The position numbers and the translations under genes were made by a program. 64,000 bases of DNA from Planococcus beigongshangi (lineage in GTDB: Bacteria; Bacillota; Bacilli; Bacillales_A; Planococcaceae): the NCBI RefSeq assembly GCF_016820495.1, contig NZ_JADHDU010000001.1, positions 186,257-250,256 of the forward strand. Direction: 5' to 3'. This document shows positions 33,197-46,977 of this stretch, in pieces. Below the pieces are notes generated by a model. The model was not told the origin of the DNA, did no database searches, and was given only the letters and a program-made list of their open reading frames with translations. Position 1 is the stretch's first letter; each line of letters begins with the position of its first letter.

Positions 33197-33568
33197 ATGG
33201 ATGGACTCAGAGAGATTTTCGCAAGACAAAAAAGGATAATTTATATTATCCTCGCTGTGTTCGTACTTGGCTGGGGATTCACCTCATACCAGGACATCTT
33301 CGCGGGTCTGATCATCGGAACTTTATTCGGCATTTATAATATGTGGATACTGGTTCGGCGGATGGACAAATTTGACCGGGCGGTGGCTGAAGGCTCGAAG
33401 GTTCGTTCCCTTGGAACGGCATTACGGTTTGCATCAGGTGTTGCAGCTGTTGCGATAGCGATATTATTCGCAGAGCACATTCACTTGGTCAGTACGGTAA
33501 TTGGGTTGATGATCCCTTATGTCCTGCTTTTGGCAGAACGGATCATCTACCACGTGAAACACCATTAA
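33197..33568 (+). CDS. atpI: ATP synthase subunit I
   Basis: 123 residues with about four hydrophobic segments, the usual size of AtpI, which helps assemble the c-ring and is not part of the final enzyme. AGGAG lies 10 bases before the ATG. The order atpZ-atpI-atpB is standard. Confidence 0.85.
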   Translation: MDGLREIFARQKRIIYIILAVFVLGWGFTSYQDIFAGLIIGTLFGIYNMWILVRRMDKFDRAVAEGSKVRSLGTALRFASGVAAVAIAILFAEHIHLVSTVIGLMIPYVLLLAERIIYHVKHH

Positions 33569-34312
<744 letters not shown>

Positions 34313-34361
34313 GTATAAAAATGCCTTTGTCGGGCATAACACAAAAAAACAACTATCCTGA

Positions 34362-34601
<240 letters not shown>

Positions 34602-34605
34602 TAGA

Positions 34606-34723
34606 GAAAAGCGGAAGCGCGCGTTCAGCTCTGACAGGCATAAGACAGACCAGCGAAGTGGCGATCAGCTGCGCAGCTGGGCTGGCTTATGACCCGAAGA
34701 GATGGGCCGCTGGAGTCTGGACA
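34606..34723 (+). repeat. Family-1 repeat between atpE and atpF
   Basis: GAAAAGCGGAAGCGCGCG to GTCTGGACA; AGCTCT/AGAGAT and CATAAG/CTTATG arms flank an inner GATCAGCTGCGCAGCTGGGC hairpin. From 34724 to the atpF start at 34882 I see only a weak hairpin and the atpF ribosome site. Confidence 0.85.
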
Positions 34724-34881
34724 GCATCATAACCCAGACACGAAAGCTAAATGGCGAGAATGCTTCGGCATATTATCGCCATTTACGCTTGTATGCATCA
34801 TTTTACGACTGAAAAAACATCTTAAAAGATCTTACTATAGAAGAAACGTATATTTAGGCTCTTGAAGGGAGTGAAACAATC

Positions 34882-35403
34882 GTGTTTTTTGATCACCTCG
34901 TACTCGGTGCAACCGGGGAATTTTTGAATGCTGGAGATATCCTATCAACATTAGTGGTGTTTATCGTATTGATGTTGCTATTGAAAAAATTCGCATGGGG
35001 ACCTTTGATGGGCGTTATGCAGCAGCGTGAAGATTTGATCGTAAGTGAAATCGAAGCAGCTGAAAACAGCCGTCTTGAATCCCAAAAAATGCTTGATGAA
35101 CAGCGCAGCCTTCTGAAAGAAGCGCGTACACAAGCACAGGAAATCGTAGAGAATGCCAAAAAGCAAGGCGAAGTTTCGCGTGAGGAAATTATCACGACGG
35201 CACGTGCTGAAGCTGGGCGCATGAAAGACGCAGCAGTTCTTGAAATTGCGAACGAAAGAGACAAAGCGATTTCTGCAGTACGTGAAGAAGTTGTGGCATT
35301 GTCATTGCTTGCAGCTACTAAAGTGCTTGAAAAAGAAATCTCTGAGGAAGACAACCGCCAGTTGATTAATGAAACGATTGCGAAGGCAGGCGAAGTGCAA
35401 TGA
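34882..35403 (+). CDS. atpF: ATP synthase Fo subunit b
   Basis: Peripheral stalk subunit, 173 residues: one membrane helix (about 18-38) and a long charged coiled coil. GTG start behind GGGAGTGA. Its stop overlaps the atpH start in ATGA, so translation is coupled. Confidence 0.94.
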   Translation: MFFDHLVLGATGEFLNAGDILSTLVVFIVLMLLLKKFAWGPLMGVMQQREDLIVSEIEAAENSRLESQKMLDEQRSLLKEARTQAQEIVENAKKQGEVSREEIITTARAEAGRMKDAAVLEIANERDKAISAVREEVVALSLLAATKVLEKEISEEDNRQLINETIAKAGEVQ

Positions 35404-35930
35404 GTCTAGCTGCAGAACGCTATGCATTAGCATTGTTCCAAACGGCACAGAAACATCAGGTAACCAGTGAAGTTGAACAGGATCTGCGTGAAGTGAAAAA
35501 AGTTTTCGCAGGAACTCCTGAACTTTATGAGTTGATGGTGTCACCGAAGCTATCAGCTGAAAAGAGAGTCAATCTCATCAATGAATTGTTCAAGCAAGGC
35601 AATCAATATGTGATCAACACGATCCAATTGATCGCTGAGCGCGGACGTCTGAATGAAGTTGGAAACCTGGTCGATGCTTACATCAGCCTCTCCAACGATG
35701 CACAGGGAATCCAGGATGCAAAAGTATACTCGACACGTCCATTGACGGAAGAGGAACGCGCATCAATTTCTTCTGTGTTTGCACAAAAAGTAGGGAAACA
35801 ATCATTGCGAATTGAAAACATCATCGATCCATCGTTGATCGGTGGATTGCGTCTTCAAATCGGAAACCGTATTTATGACAGCAGCGTCAGCACGAAAATG
35901 GCTCGCCTGCAGCGTCAATTGATCGGTTAA
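35400..35930 (+). CDS. atpH: ATP synthase F1 subunit delta
   Basis: Links the stator stalk to F1; 176 residues. The N-terminal helical domain (AAERYALALFQTAQ) and the C-terminal IDPSLIGGLRLQIGNRIYDSS are typical. The start overlaps the atpF stop by four bases. Confidence 0.94.
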   Translation: MSLAAERYALALFQTAQKHQVTSEVEQDLREVKKVFAGTPELYELMVSPKLSAEKRVNLINELFKQGNQYVINTIQLIAERGRLNEVGNLVDAYISLSNDAQGIQDAKVYSTRPLTEEERASISSVFAQKVGKQSLRIENIIDPSLIGGLRLQIGNRIYDSSVSTKMARLQRQLIG

Positions 35931-35937
35931 TTAATGA

Positions 35938-37467
<1,530 letters not shown>

Positions 37468-37500
37468 ACGTTTCAGCTGGATCAGAAGAAAAAATTATAA

Positions 37501-38373
<873 letters not shown>

Positions 38374-38374
38374 C

Positions 38375-38852
38375 GAAAAGCGACAGCGCCCGTTAAGCGC
38401 TGACAGGCATAAGACAGGACAACGAAGTGGCCTTGGCCGCGCAGTTAGGCTGGCTTATGACCCGAAGAGCGGGGCAGCGGGAGTCTAGACACACGAAAAG
38501 CGACAGCGCCCGTTAAGCTCTGACAGGTATAAGACAGGACAACGAAGTGGCCTTGGCCGCGCAGGTAGGCTGGCTTATGACCCGAAGAGCTGGGCAGCGG
38601 GAGTCTGGACACTCGAAAAGCGACAGCGCCTGTTAAGCTCTGACAGGCATAAGACAGAATAACGTAGCGGTCCTGACTGCGCAGTTAGGCTGGTTTATGA
38701 CCCGAAGAGCTGGGCAGCTGGAGTCTGGACACGCGAAAAGCGACAGCGCCCGTTACGCTCTGACAGGCATAAGACAGAATAACGTAGCGGTCCTGACTGC
38801 GCAGTTAGGCTGGTTTATGACCCGAAGAGCTGGGCAGCTGGAGTCTGGACAC
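38375..38852 (+). repeat. Four tandem family-1 repeats between atpG and atpD
   Basis: Copies start at 38375, 38495, 38615 and 38735, a perfect 120-base period. All have AGCTCT/AGAGCT-type and CATAAG/CTTATG-type arms (a few single mismatches). The inner stem is GTGGCC/GGCCGC in copies 1-2 and GCGGTC/GACTGC in copies 3-4, a compensatory change. The array lies inside the atp operon, on the coding strand. From 38853 to atpD only a GACGCC..GGCGTC hairpin (about 38880-38900) is seen. Confidence 0.95.
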
Positions 38853-38915
38853 TAACGAGAAAACAAACATTAAAGCAACGACGCCCTTTTTAGGCGTCCG
38901 CGCTTATGAATTTGA

Positions 38916-40790
<1,875 letters not shown>

Positions 40791-40794
40791 AGAA

Positions 40795-40908
40795 GAAAAG
40801 CGACAGCAAGAGATTGCCCATAATCGTTTGGGCAATCTTTTGCGACGGAGCAGCGCAGCGATGCAGGAGCAGCTTTTTCCTCAGAGTTGGCAGCTGAAAT
40901 CTAGACAC
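40795..40908 (+). repeat. Hybrid repeat after atpC
   Basis: Starts GAAAAGCGACAGC like family 1, continues with the hairpin AGATTGCCCA/TGGGCAATCT and the tail GCGACGGAGCAGCGCAGCG ATGCAGGAGCAGC, and ends GGCAGCTGAAATCTAGACAC like family 1. It begins 4 bases after the atpC stop. Confidence 0.85.
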
Positions 40909-40913
40909 AGTAA

Positions 40914-40956
40914 AAAAAGCGGGCAAAAGTGATATCAACTTTTGTCCGCTTTTTTA
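40914..40956 (+). terminator. Terminator of the atp operon
   Basis: AAAAAGCGGGCAAAAGT pairs with ACTTTTGTCCGCTTTTTT with one mismatch. Strong stem and T run. Confidence 0.92.
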
Positions 40957-40983
40957 TAACTTTATCTCCGAAGGAGTGATCGA

Positions 40984-41217
40984 ATGGAAATCATGATAGG
41001 GCAGCAGGCATTAATATCCATCTTTAGCCATATCTTTTTTACAGGTGTCTCATTTTATGCGCTCCGGGCTGTCATGTTCGAAAAATGGATCCGTAAGCAT
41101 AATGTATTACAGGCACAAATATTATATATATTCCTTAGTATCGCATTGGGTACAGCAGTTTCAACGTTCTTTTTGAATGTTTCATCATGGTCACGGCAAT
41201 TGCCTTATCTCTTCTAA
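40984..41217 (+). CDS. ywzB: DUF1146 membrane protein YwzB
   Basis: 77 residues with two hydrophobic helices (about 8-28 and 44-64) and a central charged WIRKHN. The position just after atpC and before murAA matches ywzB of B. subtilis (DUF1146). Function unknown. CCGAAGGAGTG precedes the ATG. Confidence 0.82.
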   Translation: MEIMIGQQALISIFSHIFFTGVSFYALRAVMFEKWIRKHNVLQAQILYIFLSIALGTAVSTFFLNVSSWSRQLPYLF

Positions 41218-41220
41218 GAG

Positions 41221-41269
41221 TTGGCAATTCGGCCTGAATCTGTTTTTCAGGGGTAGGCCCAATTGCCAA
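41221..41269 (+). terminator. Long hairpin after ywzB, likely terminator
   Basis: TTGGCAATT pairs with AATTGCCAA, with inner GGCCTGAA and TTCAGG..GGCC. T run follows only after seven bases. Between it and 41450 the DNA is AT-rich with nothing clear. Confidence 0.6.
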
Positions 41270-41450
41270 ATTATAGTTTTTCTACAGGAAATAAATCAAA
41301 TATCTATGTTTATTCTCCTATAGAGGGGGAAAATATTCATTGTAATCAAATTGTAATATTAAATGCGTCCCGACGGACAGAAAGCGAAATGTTATGACGA
41401 ACCATATGAATAGGAACATATTAGATGCTTTTAAATGATCTGCCGGATAC

Positions 41451-41479
41451 TTGTTATTTTAATAAAATACATGTATCAT
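41451..41479 (+). promoter_or_regulatory. Candidate promoter of murAA
   Basis: TTGTTA, 17 bases, TATCAT, about 100 bases before murAA in an AT-rich stretch. Confidence 0.4.
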
Positions 41480-41582
41480 AGTAAAGGTTTTGTTTTTTAA
41501 AAATAACATTGGACTTTTATATATTATTATATTGAAAACGACAGATTTTTTACAGATTATTTTATACTTGGAGGGCGTTGCA

Positions 41583-42881
41583 GTGGAACAGATCATCGTA
41601 AGAGGCGGCAGTAGGTTAATCGGTAAAGTGAAAGTGGAAGGTGCCAAGAATGCAGTTCTTCCTGTCCTGGCGGGAGCTTTACTTGCTGGTTCAGGAAAAA
41701 GCATCATCAAAGAAGTTCCGCATTTGGCGGATGTGTATACGATTCAGGAAGTGTTGAAAAGCCTGAATGTAAACATCGAATACTTCCCGGAAAAGAACGA
41801 AATGCATATCGATTCTTCACAAACTTTATCAAGTGAAGCTCAATTTGAATATGTAAGAAAAATGAGAGCTTCGATTCTGGTTATGGGACCGCTTCTTGCT
41901 CGAAATGGATTTGCTCGTGTGGCGCTTCCAGGAGGCTGTGCAATCGGCTCGCGTCCAATCGAACTTCACTTAAAAGGTTTTGAGGCGATGGGCGCGAAAA
42001 TTACGTTCGGCAACGGTTTTGTAGAAGCGGATGTAAATGGAAGATTACGCGGAGCACGAATCTACTTGGATTTCCCAAGTGTCGGAGCTACTGAAAATAT
42101 CATGACCGCTGCATCGCTTGCAGAAGGTGTGACGATTATCGAAAACGCAGCGAAAGAGCCTGAGATTGTTGATTTGGCTACTTTCATCAACGAAATGGGC
42201 GGCAAAGTCTATGGTGCAGGTACCGATACGATCCGTATCGAAGGCGTTGAAGCATTACAGGGTGCAGAGCATTATATCATTCCTGACCGTGTAGAAGCCG
42301 GAACTTTCATGGTGGCAGCAGCCATCACTGAAGGCGATGTCACGATTGAAAATGCAGTTCCTGAACATATGGCAGCATTGATCTCAAAACTTGGCGAAAT
42401 GGGTGTACGCGTAGATGAAACACCTGAAGGCCTTCGTGTCCGGGCAACTCGTCCGCTTCGTTCGATCGACATCAAGACGATGCCGCATCCTGGATTCCCG
42501 ACGGATATGCAGTCTCAGATGATGTCATTGATGCTTACTGCCAAAGGCAACGGCATCCTGACTGAAACGGTATTTGAGAACCGCTTTATGCACGTGGAAG
42601 AATTCCGCCGCATGAACGCTTCAGTGAAGATTGAAGGACGCTCTGTTATTATGGAAGGGCCTTCGAAATTACAGGGGGCGGAAGTGTCGGCTACGGATTT
42701 GCGTGCGGCAGCTGCCCTGATATTGGCAGGCCTTGCTGCTGAAGGAATTACCCGTGTCAATGAATTGCAGCATTTGGATCGCGGATACGTAAATTTCCAT
42801 GGAAAATTGGCGGCCCTCGGTGCAGATATCGAACGCGTCAACACAGAAAATTCAACTGTCACGGAAGAACAGACGGTCTGA
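41583..42881 (+). CDS. murAA: UDP-GlcNAc 1-carboxyvinyltransferase, main copy (MurAA)
   Basis: 432 residues, same reaction as the copy at 16737. Lys22-Asn23 and the reactive Cys119 ([12 protein letters not shown]) are present. A GTG start is supported by GGAGGG 7 bases upstream. It lies after the atp operon as murAA does in B. subtilis. In sporulating relatives spoIID, spoIIQ and spoIIID follow; here 271 non-coding bases lead straight to mbl. Confidence 0.95.
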   Translation: MEQIIVRGGSRLIGKVKVEGAKNAVLPVLAGALLAGSGKSIIKEVPHLADVYTIQEVLKSLNVNIEYFPEKNEMHIDSSQTLSSEAQFEYVRKMRASILVMGPLLARNGFARVALPGGCAIGSRPIELHLKGFEAMGAKITFGNGFVEADVNGRLRGARIYLDFPSVGATENIMTAASLAEGVTIIENAAKEPEIVDLATFINEMGGKVYGAGTDTIRIEGVEALQGAEHYIIPDRVEAGTFMVAAAITEGDVTIENAVPEHMAALISKLGEMGVRVDETPEGLRVRATRPLRSIDIKTMPHPGFPTDMQSQMMSLMLTAKGNGILTETVFENRFMHVEEFRRMNASVKIEGRSVIMEGPSKLQGAEVSATDLRAAAALILAGLAAEGITRVNELQHLDRGYVNFHGKLAALGADIERVNTENSTVTEEQTV

Positions 42882-42905
42882 TACTTTCATTCATAATCAT
42901 ATCCG

Positions 42906-42937
42906 AACCCGCTGGCAAAATTGCCGGCGGGTTTTTA
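42906..42937 (+). terminator. Terminator after murAA
   Basis: AACCCGCTGGCA pairs with TGCCGGCGGGTT and is followed by a T run. Confidence 0.9.
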
Positions 42938-43152
42938 TATGGAATAAATGAAAAATTTCCCGGGAAATAATCAGATGATGTGCTACATGGTGAAGGACGA
43001 TATTTTCTTATTACTACTGCTTTTCTAAAATAACAAATATTTTTAGAAATATTATGCAGGAGGGAGAGGCTTTGTGATAAAATACTCAGTTAGGAGAGTC
43101 TTTACAGAGAGAAATATAATAAGTAGTACTTTTACCGGAAGGGGAAGCAGGT

Positions 43153-44148
43153 ATGTTGTTTTCAAAAGATATAGGAATTGATTTAGGGACGGCGAACGTT
43201 CTTATCTATGTTAAAGGGAAAGGCGTAATACTTAATGAGCCCTCAGTCGTTGCGCTGGACCGAAAAACGCATCAGGTGATAGCTGTCGGAGCAGAAGCGA
43301 GAAAGATGATCGGCCGGACGCCAGAGAATATCATCGCTGTGAGGCCTTTAAAAGAAGGTGTGATTGCAGATTTTGACGTAACGGAAATCATGCTCAAGTA
43401 TTTCATCGATCAGTTGAAGGTGAGAGGCTTCATGAACAAACCGCGCATCCTTATTTGCTGTCCGACAAATGTTACGAGTGTTGAACAGAAAGCGATCCGC
43501 GAAGCGGCTGAAAAATCAGGAGGCAAAAAAGTCTATCTTGAAGAAGAGCCCAAAGTTGCAGCGATTGGTGCCGGTATGGATATCTATCAGCCATCGGGCA
43601 ATATGATTGTGGATGTCGGCGGCGGGACTACTGATGTGGCAGTATTATCGATGGGCGATATCGTAACGAGTGAGTCGATTAAAGTCGCAGGTGATGTGTT
43701 CGATAATGACATTCTTCAATACGTGAAGAAGCAATATAAATTACTGATCGGTGAACGCACAGCCGAGAATATCAAGATTGAAATCGGAACTGTCTTTAAA
43801 GGCAGCCGTAAAGAAGAGATGCAAATCCGCGGACGTGATATGGTTTCAGGTTTGCCGCGGGTCCTCACCATCCATTCGGAGGAAATCGAACTGGCTTTAC
43901 GTGAATCTGTGAATCTGATCGTAGCATCGGCTAAAAATGTTCTCGAGAAAACGCCGCCTGAGTTGTCTGCGGACATTATCGACAGAGGCGTCATCCTGAC
44001 TGGCGGCGGTGCCATGCTGCACGGCATCGATCAATTATTGGCCGAAGAATTGAAAGTTCCTGTTTTCATTTCTGAAGATCCGATGAACTGTGTTGCGAAC
44101 GGTACAGGAATCATGCTTGCTTCCCTTTCCCGGAAATCAAAACCTTAA
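43153..44148 (+). CDS. mbl: MreB-like cell shape protein Mbl
   Basis: Actin-like filament protein of 331 residues that guides wall synthesis at the membrane. The nucleotide-binding motifs are IGIDLGTANVLIY, VDVGGGTTDVAVLS and LTGGGAMLHGID. The N-terminal MLFSKDIG and the gene position fit Mbl, not MreB or MreBH. Flagellar genes flhO and flhP, which follow mbl in B. subtilis, are not here. Confidence 0.92.
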   Translation: MLFSKDIGIDLGTANVLIYVKGKGVILNEPSVVALDRKTHQVIAVGAEARKMIGRTPENIIAVRPLKEGVIADFDVTEIMLKYFIDQLKVRGFMNKPRILICCPTNVTSVEQKAIREAAEKSGGKKVYLEEEPKVAAIGAGMDIYQPSGNMIVDVGGGTTDVAVLSMGDIVTSESIKVAGDVFDNDILQYVKKQYKLLIGERTAENIKIEIGTVFKGSRKEEMQIRGRDMVSGLPRVLTIHSEEIELALRESVNLIVASAKNVLEKTPPELSADIIDRGVILTGGGAMLHGIDQLLAEELKVPVFISEDPMNCVANGTGIMLASLSRKSKP

Positions 44149-44296
44149 ATAGAACAATCTCAATTATATATGCAGAAACCACGAATTTTTAGTATAATGG
44201 CAACATGTGAACGTAACTTGTTTAAGGCAGTTCAGAATTGTGGATGCTAAGACTTAAGGCATTGAGTCAGCATCATTGGAAAGGTTGACGACGTAA

Positions 44297-44566
44297 ATGA
44301 CAGAGCCGACTAAAAAAGTTTCTTCCCGCAAAGAACATAAAAAGGGAGATGCGAATGACGGGAAAAAACAGAAAAAAACATGGTGGGTGCAGATTCGCTT
44401 ATTCCCCATCTGGCTGCGCATCATATTGGTCCTTGTTTTAATCGTTTTGGCAGCGGCTCTGGGGGCGATGGTCGGTTACGGGGTAATCGGAGACGGAGAA
44501 CCAAGAGATGTACTGAAATGGGAGACATGGCAACATATTATTGATATCATTAGCGGTAAGAAATAA
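44297..44566 (+). CDS. EpuA-family (PF11772) single-span membrane protein
   Basis: 89 residues: a basic, lysine-rich N-terminal tail (about 1-34), one membrane helix (IRLFPIWLRIILVLVLIVLA region) and a conserved MVGYGVIGDGEPRDV..TWQHIIDI end. Databases often label this family as an RNA polymerase beta subunit; nothing in it supports that label. It lies between mbl and fabZ. TTGACGACGTAA precedes the ATG with a weak ribosome site (GGAAAGG). Confidence 0.8.
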   Translation: MTEPTKKVSSRKEHKKGDANDGKKQKKTWWVQIRLFPIWLRIILVLVLIVLAAALGAMVGYGVIGDGEPRDVLKWETWQHIIDIISGKK

Positions 44567-44610
44567 CAGGGATACTTTTTGTATCCATTTCATAATAGGG
44601 GGTTGGCATC

Positions 44611-45054
44611 TTGTTGACGACAGAACAGATCAAAGCGATCCTGCCGCACCGTTATCCATTTTTGATGGTGGATCGGATGTTGGAGCTGGAACCCGGAAAA
44701 AGGGCAGTTGGCCTGAAAAATGTATCGGCAAACGAGGAATTCTTCAATGGCCATTTTCCAGGTTATCCTGTAATGCCCGGTGTGCTGATAGTGGAAGCTC
44801 TGGCACAGGTCGGTGCTACTGCAGTCCTGAAGATGGAAGGCAACGAAGGGCGCCTCGCATTCTTTACCGGCATTGATAATTGCCGTTTCAAACGGCAGGT
44901 GGTTCCAGGAGACCAGCTAAGGCTGGAAGTGGAACTTACGAAACTGAGAGGACCAATGGGCAAAGGCCATGCCATTGCGACAGTGGATGGGGAAATCGCT
45001 TGTGAATGCGACATCCTTTTCGCATTGGGGCCGGTCGCATCTACTGAAGGATAA
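44611..45054 (+). CDS. fabZ: 3-hydroxyacyl-ACP dehydratase FabZ
   Basis: Dehydrates 3-hydroxyacyl-ACP in fatty acid elongation; 147 residues, hot-dog fold. Catalytic His48 in [12 protein letters not shown] and Glu62 in VEALAQ. The start is a TTG (a second TTG follows at once), with AGGGGG about 9 bases upstream. Confidence 0.95.
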   Translation: MLTTEQIKAILPHRYPFLMVDRMLELEPGKRAVGLKNVSANEEFFNGHFPGYPVMPGVLIVEALAQVGATAVLKMEGNEGRLAFFTGIDNCRFKRQVVPGDQLRLEVELTKLRGPMGKGHAIATVDGEIACECDILFALGPVASTEG

Positions 45055-45140
45055 CAGCAGCTGCACAGGGAGCAATAAAACCAAAAAATTAAACGATAAT
45101 TCCTGCGATTAGTTTTTTGATCGAATATGGGGGGCATCTT

Positions 45141-45515
45141 ATGTATAAGACATTACCGACTTCAGTAAAAAGCAGTATAACCCGCTCGATTTCCAAACAG
45201 TTCGAGCAGTATATGGCAGGGATTGAATGGAAAGAAGAACGCTTTGATATTGAAAACTTCCTGAAGGTATGGAGAAGATACATACTCGAAAATGCAAAAT
45301 GGTACGATGAACTTTCAGATGAAGTAAAATCGAGCAGTGAGTTCCATGCAGATCTGGCGGAGAAGATGAATCAGACAATCTCAAAAATGCTGTCGGAGCC
45401 GCCATCAGCTGAGCAAGTTGAAAAGCTGGAAGCACTCCAAAAAGAAAAAAATATTGCTGAAGATTATTCGTGCAAAGCAGAAGCGGCATATATCCTGAAC
45501 AAATGGAATAAATAG
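45141..45515 (+). CDS. Helical protein of unknown function, 124 residues
   Basis: Starts MYKTLPTSVKSSITRS; rich in Glu, Lys, Ser and aromatic residues and likely all-helical, with no signal peptide, membrane span or metal motif. GGGGGG lies 6 bases before the ATG, and a shared terminator follows. I do not recognise the family. It is co-directional with fabZ, 86 bases downstream, and may be read through from it. Confidence 0.65.
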   Translation: MYKTLPTSVKSSITRSISKQFEQYMAGIEWKEERFDIENFLKVWRRYILENAKWYDELSDEVKSSSEFHADLAEKMNQTISKMLSEPPSAEQVEKLEALQKEKNIAEDYSCKAEAAYILNKWNK

Positions 45516-45519
45516 ATTG

Positions 45520-45562
45520 AAAAAGACTTGATGAGGAAAAGATCCCTCATCAAGTCTTTTTA
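45520..45562. terminator. Bidirectional terminator between two converging genes
   Basis: AAAAAGACTTGATGAGG pairs with CCTCATCAAGTCTTTTT. Confidence 0.93.
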
Positions 45563-45563
45563 T

Positions 45564-46004
45564 TTATCCGTTTGCTTTTTCGTCTTTACGGAGCACTGGC
45601 CGTGACCGCATGTCGCTTTCAAAACGCTCCAGCAATTCTTCGCCTTCCAATCCATCCTCCAGCAGTTCGGATAGGAGTGTCTCCGCATATTTGCGGCGTG
45701 CGCGTTTCAATGTCCCTTTCATCAGGACAGAAATATGATCACCGATTTGCTTCACTGCATAAATGCCGACTTCAAAAGTGGCGGGCTCGTTTTCAGGATA
45801 GGAAATGACGACTTTGACATCGTAGATTTTGCCGGATTCCATCAAACTTCTGAATTTCTCTTCATAAGCGACATCCATCAGCATCTCAAGGACCCAGGAA
45901 CGGTGGCTATTTTCCTGATTTATGATAATCCCGTCTTCCAATGGGAATTTGGTGACATCATCATTCTCGACAAGTCCCATGGACAGCATCTTAAAGGTCT
46001 TCAT
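45564..46004 (-). CDS. ywpF: YwpF-family protein
   Basis: 146 residues starting MKTFKMLSMGLVE, with WVLEMLMDVAYEEKF in the middle and a charged helical C terminus. The family is found beside fabZ and ssb in Bacilli and has no proven function. GAGGAGGC lies before the ATG on the minus strand. It points away from ssb across a 281-base AT-rich gap in which I see no gene. Confidence 0.8.
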   Translation of the reverse strand: MKTFKMLSMGLVENDDVTKFPLEDGIIINQENSHRSWVLEMLMDVAYEEKFRSLMESGKIYDVKVVISYPENEPATFEVGIYAVKQIGDHISVLMKGTLKRARRKYAETLLSELLEDGLEGEELLERFESDMRSRPVLRKDEKANG

Positions 46005-46285
46005 CTTTCTGCCTCCTCAAACCAATCTTTTTTTCCAGTATAGCATAGCCGGCTTTTTTTAGGCGCCGAAGAAAACAAATCGAAAGCTTGGAAAATCCTG
46101 ATTTGCATTTCCTCAAAAAGTTCAGGAACCATGCAGATCCCAAAGGAAAAGAATAAAAAACTTTTTTTATTCCAAATCAAAATAGAGATTTGAACCGCCG
46201 AAAAGCATCAAAAATCAGATTTCACCTTTTGCATAAAATTCAGTTTATTTAGTATGCTGACTTTACCGGAAGGAGGTGAAAATAG

Positions 46286-46696
46286 ATGAATCAAGTGGGG
46301 CTGGTTGGCAGATTGACCAAAAATCCGACGTCACGGACACTGAGCGAAGGGCGTGTACATACTACGTTCATTGTCGCCGTTTCCAGAAACTTTAAAAACC
46401 AGAAAGGGGAAATCGAAAGCGATTTTATGCTTTGTTCCACTTGGGGAAGGCCAGCCGTCAATGTGGCGAAGTTCTGTGTAAAAGGTTCGCTGGTCGCAGT
46501 ATCGGGAAGGCTGCAGTCCCGGCATTATGACAAAGAAGACGGTACCAGGATTTACGTCACCGAGGTCTTAGGGGACCAGATTCGTTTTCTGGACAGAAGA
46601 AAAACACAAGAAGAAACCGCTCCCTTGCAGAAGGAACCGGAATCTGTAGAAGATTTTGATTTCCCTTCGCCGGAAGCGGCAACGATCAACGCATAA
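46286..46696 (+). CDS. ssbB: Single-stranded DNA-binding protein
   Basis: 136 residues: an OB-fold (MNQVGLVGRLTKNPTSR..IRFLDRR) and a short acidic tail. The usual DDDIPF-like tip, which recruits repair proteins, is not at the end: DFDFP occurs inside the tail and the protein ends SPEAATINA. This fits the shorter accessory SsbB of Bacilli, used in competence, more than SsbA. GGAAGGAGGTG is an exceptionally strong ribosome site. Confidence 0.88.
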   Translation: MNQVGLVGRLTKNPTSRTLSEGRVHTTFIVAVSRNFKNQKGEIESDFMLCSTWGRPAVNVAKFCVKGSLVAVSGRLQSRHYDKEDGTRIYVTEVLGDQIRFLDRRKTQEETAPLQKEPESVEDFDFPSPEAATINA

Positions 46697-46726
46697 GTAT
46701 TTAAATTTGATGGGAGGCACTTAGCC

Positions 46727-46870
46727 ATGCCAAAAGACGTTCAACAGCAATTAGAAGTGCACATGGAGCAACTGATCCGCCTAACAGCTCTGCTCCATCG
46801 ACGATTGGCGGAGGCGGAGCGGGAGCTAAGTGAACTGAAGGAAAATTTCCGTTCCGTCACCAAGGTTTGA
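46727..46870 (+). CDS. Small coiled-coil protein, 47 residues
   Basis: Starts MPKDVQQQLEVHMEQL and continues as one amphipathic helix with Leu and Glu spacing (LLHRRLAEAERELSELK). GGGAGG lies 9 bases before the ATG and the gene starts 30 bases after ssb, so both are likely on one mRNA. A terminator follows. No family recognised; an SSB partner or a regulator is only a guess. Confidence 0.7.
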   Translation: MPKDVQQQLEVHMEQLIRLTALLHRRLAEAERELSELKENFRSVTKV

Positions 46871-46892
46871 AATTTCACTCATAAGTTCAGCA

Positions 46893-46930
46893 GAGCATGG
46901 AGGGGTGGGGACCCGGCCATGCTCATTTTG
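46893..46930 (+). terminator. Terminator after the ssb operon
   Basis: GAGCATGG pairs with CCATGCTC over a G-rich loop, followed by ATTTTG. Confidence 0.75.
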
Positions 46931-46977
46931 GAATTATAAATTATATAAATTATGCAAAGAAAATTCCCATTTTAAAC

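Noticed and set aside
38375..38852. CRISPR array
   Set aside because: The 120-base units are similar along their whole length with no unique spacers, and no cas genes are near.
46155..46191. ComK-box-like AAAA-N5-TTTT pair upstream of ssb
   Set aside because: The first box fits but the second is imperfect and the 11-base spacing is not one of the known spacings; the region is simply AT-rich.
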